64,000 nt of DNA from NCBI RefSeq assembly GCF_001245615.1, contig NZ_CWKH01000001.1, positions 3,162,001-3,226,000 on the forward strand, in the 5' to 3' direction. Below are positions 60,755-64,000 of this stretch, in pieces. The translations under genes and the position numbers were made by a program. This DNA is from Mycolicibacterium neworleansense (GTDB lineage Bacteria > Actinomycetota > Actinomycetes > Mycobacteriales > Mycobacteriaceae). Position 1 is the stretch's first letter. Each line of letters begins with the position of its first letter. The notes under the pieces were generated by a model. The model was not told where the DNA came from. It made no database searches and worked only from the letters and a program-made list of their open reading frames with translations.

Positions 60755-63013
60755 TTACCCGAGCGCAACGGCACTAACAACGTCCCACCAAGTCACGACA
60801 ATCGGCGCCCCGGCACGGTCGTCCGCCGTCAGGAGTTCGAGATCGATCGAACCAACCCACTTGGGCAGCGGTTCGACGAAATCGAGTTCGGCTACGAAAT
60901 ACAGATTCCCGCGTGGATTCGGGTACCCAGCCGCCATCAAGTCAGCTGCCGTTGCTGGTCGCCAGCGCACTAACCGCGCGATCCGAGCCACTTGGAGGGC
61001 GCCATTCCGGTTCTCGTACAAGAGCAGCAGCTTGGCCCCGAGCTCTCGTCCACCGACCTCGACGGCGCCAATTCGGTTATCAGCACGTATGTTGTACTGC
61101 CGCACCCGTTCTATCCATTCACGATGCTCAAAGCTTCGGACGAAACCAAGGAGAACGTCGGTATCGGCAGGAGGTTCATCTAGGAATTCAGTCGTCGGTG
61201 CCGACGTGAGGGTGGGCTCGCCTGGACGATGTACGATCGCGGTCCAGAAGCGATGCCGTTCATCACGCGTGACCTGGCTGGCGGCATGGTCCAGCACATC
61301 GTTGAAGAACTGATCAAGCGCTTCCGATGACGCCCGTAGGCCGTCGCTGCTCGGCCTCAGCGGGAATGCGCCGATACCGGGCAACAATTCGTTGAAGCCC
61401 GGATGTCGTCGAATGCTGAGGATCTCTGACCCTGGATACAACACGTACGCTCCCGCCGTTCGCGCGATCGCATCTCGATATGCGTGCATCTTTAGTAGGT
61501 CATCGCGCTTGGCGGCCCCAGAGGTCGTCGGCCCCTCTTCCGAGTCGTCCGAATCAGCTGCTGACGTCAGCTGCGTAAGGTTGTCCACGCGATACTTCGC
61601 ATCGAAATGCAACCAGACCTCGAGATCCTTTGTGGGCACGCTCGACGGCGTGCTGCCTTCCGGTCGAACACGCACCGAGCAGTCGGGGCGCATCGCTCGG
61701 CTCCATGACCCCCGTCGATCGTCTCGTCCGGCAAAGGTTCGATTGAAGTAGACATCGACCTGCAGCAGACGGCCTCCCCGTTTGATCGTCCACGACAGCT
61801 TCGACGCACGCCCCGACCGCATTGTGAGGGACATGCCATCTCCAGCGACGGTGAATGCGCGCGCTGTTCGGTCGTCCCCGCACACTCTCCCGAGTGAATC
61901 CACCACCGCGAGAAAGCACCAAAACTCATAAAGCGTGGCGATGTTCCGTTGCGACGCTGAAAAGATATCGGCCATGTGCCCGGGATCAAAACGCAGCGTA
62001 GGGCCAGATTCAGTCAACGCAAACGTCCTGAACACTTCCCGGTAGCCCGCGCGCTTGAGCAACACCTGGTCCGACGTCGGCATTCTTCCTAGTGAGCTGA
62101 CCTCTCGGAAGATCGGGTGCGCAAGGTATTCGTCCAATTGGGCGCCGATTTCAGCAGCGATCTGCAGACCGCGACGGAGAGGTCCGGACTCGACATTCTG
62201 TGAGGCTAAAGACAGCACGTCAAGCAATTCCAACGCGACGGCTCGCCAGCGCTCCAACGCAAACTTAACGAACTGGTTCGCCGAATTGTCCACACTGGCT
62301 TCGGCACGACCACGGGTCAGAGCGACGGGCAGAGATGCGAGTGCCGACGGACCGCCCGTCCATGGGACCCGCGGACCCGGTGCACAAACCGCACGACGAA
62401 AAGCGGATCCCGCCGGAAACGGTGATCCGATCGGACGAACCTCCTGCTCCGACACCCATGTTCGGTGTGGCTCAGAGGTGATACGCGCAATCGCGGCTTC
62501 GCACGCTGCACCCTGCAGGTATGCCGCGATCACGGCAAAGCGGTGGTAGAGCAGTTCGGCTGGCAGCTCGCTTGGCGCAAGCTCCAGCACACTAGGCGCG
62601 AACCCTTGCAACACTGCCTCAGCGGCGAACGTGGAGATGTCAGTGAGCATCTGGCGATATTCAGTCTGGTGGTCCAGCTTGACTGCCAGAACTTCGACAT
62701 CCACAGTCGCTGCTAGACCGGCAGCTCGATCAACAACTTGGATACGAATACGCCCAACCGCTTGACCCGGACGTAACCGCCCCTTCATCCAGCTCGAATC
62801 ATCAGGATCGAACAGCTCGCGCGGCTCGATATCGACATTCGTTGCGCCATTGCTTATTTCGTAGCGGTAAGTCGCACCTTCATGCAGCGAAACGTCTCCG
62901 CCCGACGACAACGCGGTGTCTTGTCGACCCGGAAGGTTGGCGACAAGCAGCTCGCCGACAACCTGGCCTTCTCGTGTTCGAAGCGGTAACAGCACCGCCG
63001 AATCCTGAGACAT
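60755..63013 (-). CDS. McrC-like DUF2357 PD-(D/E)xK nuclease
   Basis: A 752-residue protein. Residues about 1-300 are the DUF2357-type region. A YEFWCFLAV motif at 362-370 is typical of McrC relatives. A PD-(D/E)xK site follows: P443-D444 (MRPDCSV) and D471-A-K473 (FDAKYR), with a likely helical region after it. McrC is the nuclease subunit activated by the McrB motor. It starts 2 nt after the McrB-like stop, so the pair is an operon. GC is lower than neighbours. Another possibility is a related defence nuclease (CoCoNuT-type). Confidence 0.75.
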   Translation of the reverse strand: MSQDSAVLLPLRTREGQVVGELLVANLPGRQDTALSSGGDVSLHEGATYRYEISNGATNVDIEPRELFDPDDSSWMKGRLRPGQAVGRIRIQVVDRAAGLAATVDVEVLAVKLDHQTEYRQMLTDISTFAAEAVLQGFAPSVLELAPSELPAELLYHRFAVIAAYLQGAACEAAIARITSEPHRTWVSEQEVRPIGSPFPAGSAFRRAVCAPGPRVPWTGGPSALASLPVALTRGRAEASVDNSANQFVKFALERWRAVALELLDVLSLASQNVESGPLRRGLQIAAEIGAQLDEYLAHPIFREVSSLGRMPTSDQVLLKRAGYREVFRTFALTESGPTLRFDPGHMADIFSASQRNIATLYEFWCFLAVVDSLGRVCGDDRTARAFTVAGDGMSLTMRSGRASKLSWTIKRGGRLLQVDVYFNRTFAGRDDRRGSWSRAMRPDCSVRVRPEGSTPSSVPTKDLEVWLHFDAKYRVDNLTQLTSAADSDDSEEGPTTSGAAKRDDLLKMHAYRDAIARTAGAYVLYPGSEILSIRRHPGFNELLPGIGAFPLRPSSDGLRASSEALDQFFNDVLDHAASQVTRDERHRFWTAIVHRPGEPTLTSAPTTEFLDEPPADTDVLLGFVRSFEHREWIERVRQYNIRADNRIGAVEVGGRELGAKLLLLYENRNGALQVARIARLVRWRPATAADLMAAGYPNPRGNLYFVAELDFVEPLPKWVGSIDLELLTADDRAGAPIVVTWWDVVSAVALG

Positions 63014-63015
63014 GG

Positions 63016-64000
63016 CTACTCAGCGAAACTTACGAACTGATTCGCGCGAACTGACTCGATCATGCGGGTGATCTTCTGATGCGAAATGGGCAGCCGCGGG
63101 GCCGAGCCCGCTCCCAGAGCCAGCTCCCCCAAGGTATTCAGAACTGGTTCGACGCGTCGTCGTGACCCGTGCACCTTCGGCAGGACCTTCTGCATCATCG
63201 CGAGATCTATTGCGGTATGTACGTCAGGGTCTCCCGTCGCCGCGAAAAACGCGCAGAACCGGAGGATCTCGTACAGCGTCCGGTGCCCGAACTCTTGATT
63301 GGCACCTGCCAAGATCGCGTGCACGTCTTTGAGCGTCGACACAATCACATCGCGATCCGGGTGCGGACGCTCCTGCTGCCAATCGTCCTTTTCCGCCAGC
63401 GATGCAAAGGCGCGCACTCGGTGGTCCTCACCTGACGGCGCTGCAATGGGTCGTTGGAGGTCAGCGTCGAGTTCGTCAGCAGTCACGCGAAACTCGAAAG
63501 TAAATGCCCTGTCGAGAACCTTCGGCGAGAACATGTACGTCGTTTCATCTACGTTGACTGTGCCGACAACGAACAGGTTCCGTGGCAGCGGGAGCCGCTG
63601 CGCTTCCACGTCACGCAGGACCCACTGACGAGAGGGTTGATCGAAGACCAGATCCGGTAAGACCGGACGGCGCGATTCGACCCCCGAGAGAAAGTCCGAG
63701 AAATATCGCTCGACGTGGGCCAAGTTCATCTCGTCCAAGATCAACAAGTACGGGTGCGCGGGATCGTTCGCCGCGCGAAGAACGAATTCGAAGGCTTCTG
63801 GAACAAACCAGACCGGTGCTCCGGACGCGGACGTACGGAGCGCATCCTCGTACCCGAAGATGGATTCCGGGCCCGTCCAGTCTGGCCGCACAGGTACCAC
63901 GACGTGGCGATGTCGTCCGTCTTCGCCGGTGCCGAACCATTCACCGAGTCTCATTGCGAGCTGGGTCTTGCCGGAACCAGCGAGCCCGGTCAGGATCACG
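63016..64000 (-). CDS. McrB-like AAA+ motor (5' end beyond window)
   Basis: At least 328 residues of an AAA+ NTPase, continuing past the right edge. Walker A is ILTGLAGSGKTQLAMRL. Walker B is LLILDEMNLAHVERYFSDFLSGVE, the McrB-type DEMNLA. The sensor segment is VVGTVNVDETTYMFSPKVLDRAFTF. It drives, with McrC-like nuclease, NTP-dependent translocation and cleavage. The N-terminal specificity domain lies outside the window. The first in-frame codons at the edge (GTGATCCTG) are internal, not the start. Confidence 0.8.
   Translation of the reverse strand, partial: VILTGLAGSGKTQLAMRLGEWFGTGEDGRHRHVVVPVRPDWTGPESIFGYEDALRTSASGAPVWFVPEAFEFVLRAANDPAHPYLLILDEMNLAHVERYFSDFLSGVESRRPVLPDLVFDQPSRQWVLRDVEAQRLPLPRNLFVVGTVNVDETTYMFSPKVLDRAFTFEFRVTADELDADLQRPIAAPSGEDHRVRAFASLAEKDDWQQERPHPDRDVIVSTLKDVHAILAGANQEFGHRTLYEILRFCAFFAATGDPDVHTAIDLAMMQKVLPKVHGSRRRVEPVLNTLGELALGAGSAPRLPISHQKITRMIESVRANQFVSFAE

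Overview
The window comes from a high-GC actinobacterium, almost certainly a mycobacterium and probably a fast-growing Mycolicibacterium. The evidence is the mycolic-acid gene set (hadABC beside rpmG, and mycolic acid methyltransferases beside rplA-rplK) and a gene order (alpha-mannosidase, ABC1 kinase, lipG, mmaA, rplA, rplK, nusG, secE, tRNA-Trp, hadCBA, rpmG, tRNA-Met, tRNA-Thr, glyoxalase II-like, echA3, recCBD) that matches from memory the Rv0648-Rv0629c block of M. tuberculosis. Accessory genes are spliced into this scaffold.

Layout. 1-8 kb: a GH38 alpha-mannosidase cut by the left edge, an EEP-family hydrolase, a nucleotidyltransferase-fold protein, a WYL regulator divergent from two DinB-fold genes, and a TetR gene. 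8-15.6 kb (+): an MpaB-family oxygenase, an ABC1 kinase, lipG, two mycolic acid methyltransferase paralogues (four are remembered for M. tuberculosis), and a two-domain YCII/DGPF protein with its ECF42-type sigma factor. A perfect 15-bp hairpin separates these from the opposing rplA-rplK-nusG-secE cluster. 18-22 kb (-): tRNA-Trp, the rpmG-hadABC operon for the FAS-II dehydratase, tRNA-Met, tRNA-Thr, and nsrR-hmp (nitric oxide sensing and detoxification). 22-29 kb: a glyoxalase II-like hydrolase, a DUF2235/Tle1-like protein that has lost its whole catalytic triad, a membrane protein with an acidic tail, echA3, a possible chagasin-like lipoprotein, a marR-MFS pair and a secreted DUF732-like protein. 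29-37 kb: recC-recB-recD with overlapping junctions.

37-60 kb: envelope, transport and regulatory genes: a secreted alpha/beta hydrolase, TetR-controlled divergons, an L,D-transpeptidase, a LOG protein, release factor 3, a three-repeat ricin-fold secreted protein, a Ca2+/H+ exchanger beside a phytase-like lipoprotein, MscS, an OPT transporter, a GltS-like symporter and an LpqM-like metallopeptidase. These are followed by two broken genes (an amidohydrolase tail and a frameshifted EEP gene) and the pnuC-nadR NAD salvage pair. From about 60.3 kb the base composition falls, a gene-free stretch follows, and a minus-strand McrB/McrC-like (DUF2357) pair begins and runs off the right edge. It looks like an imported restriction or defence module.

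Regulation is unusually readable. Clear inverted repeats lie between several regulator genes and their divergent neighbours (6.2, 8.05, 26.5, 39.6 and 41.26 kb), and an NsrR-type site lies before nsrR-hmp. All functions are inferred from sequence motifs read by eye; no database search was run.
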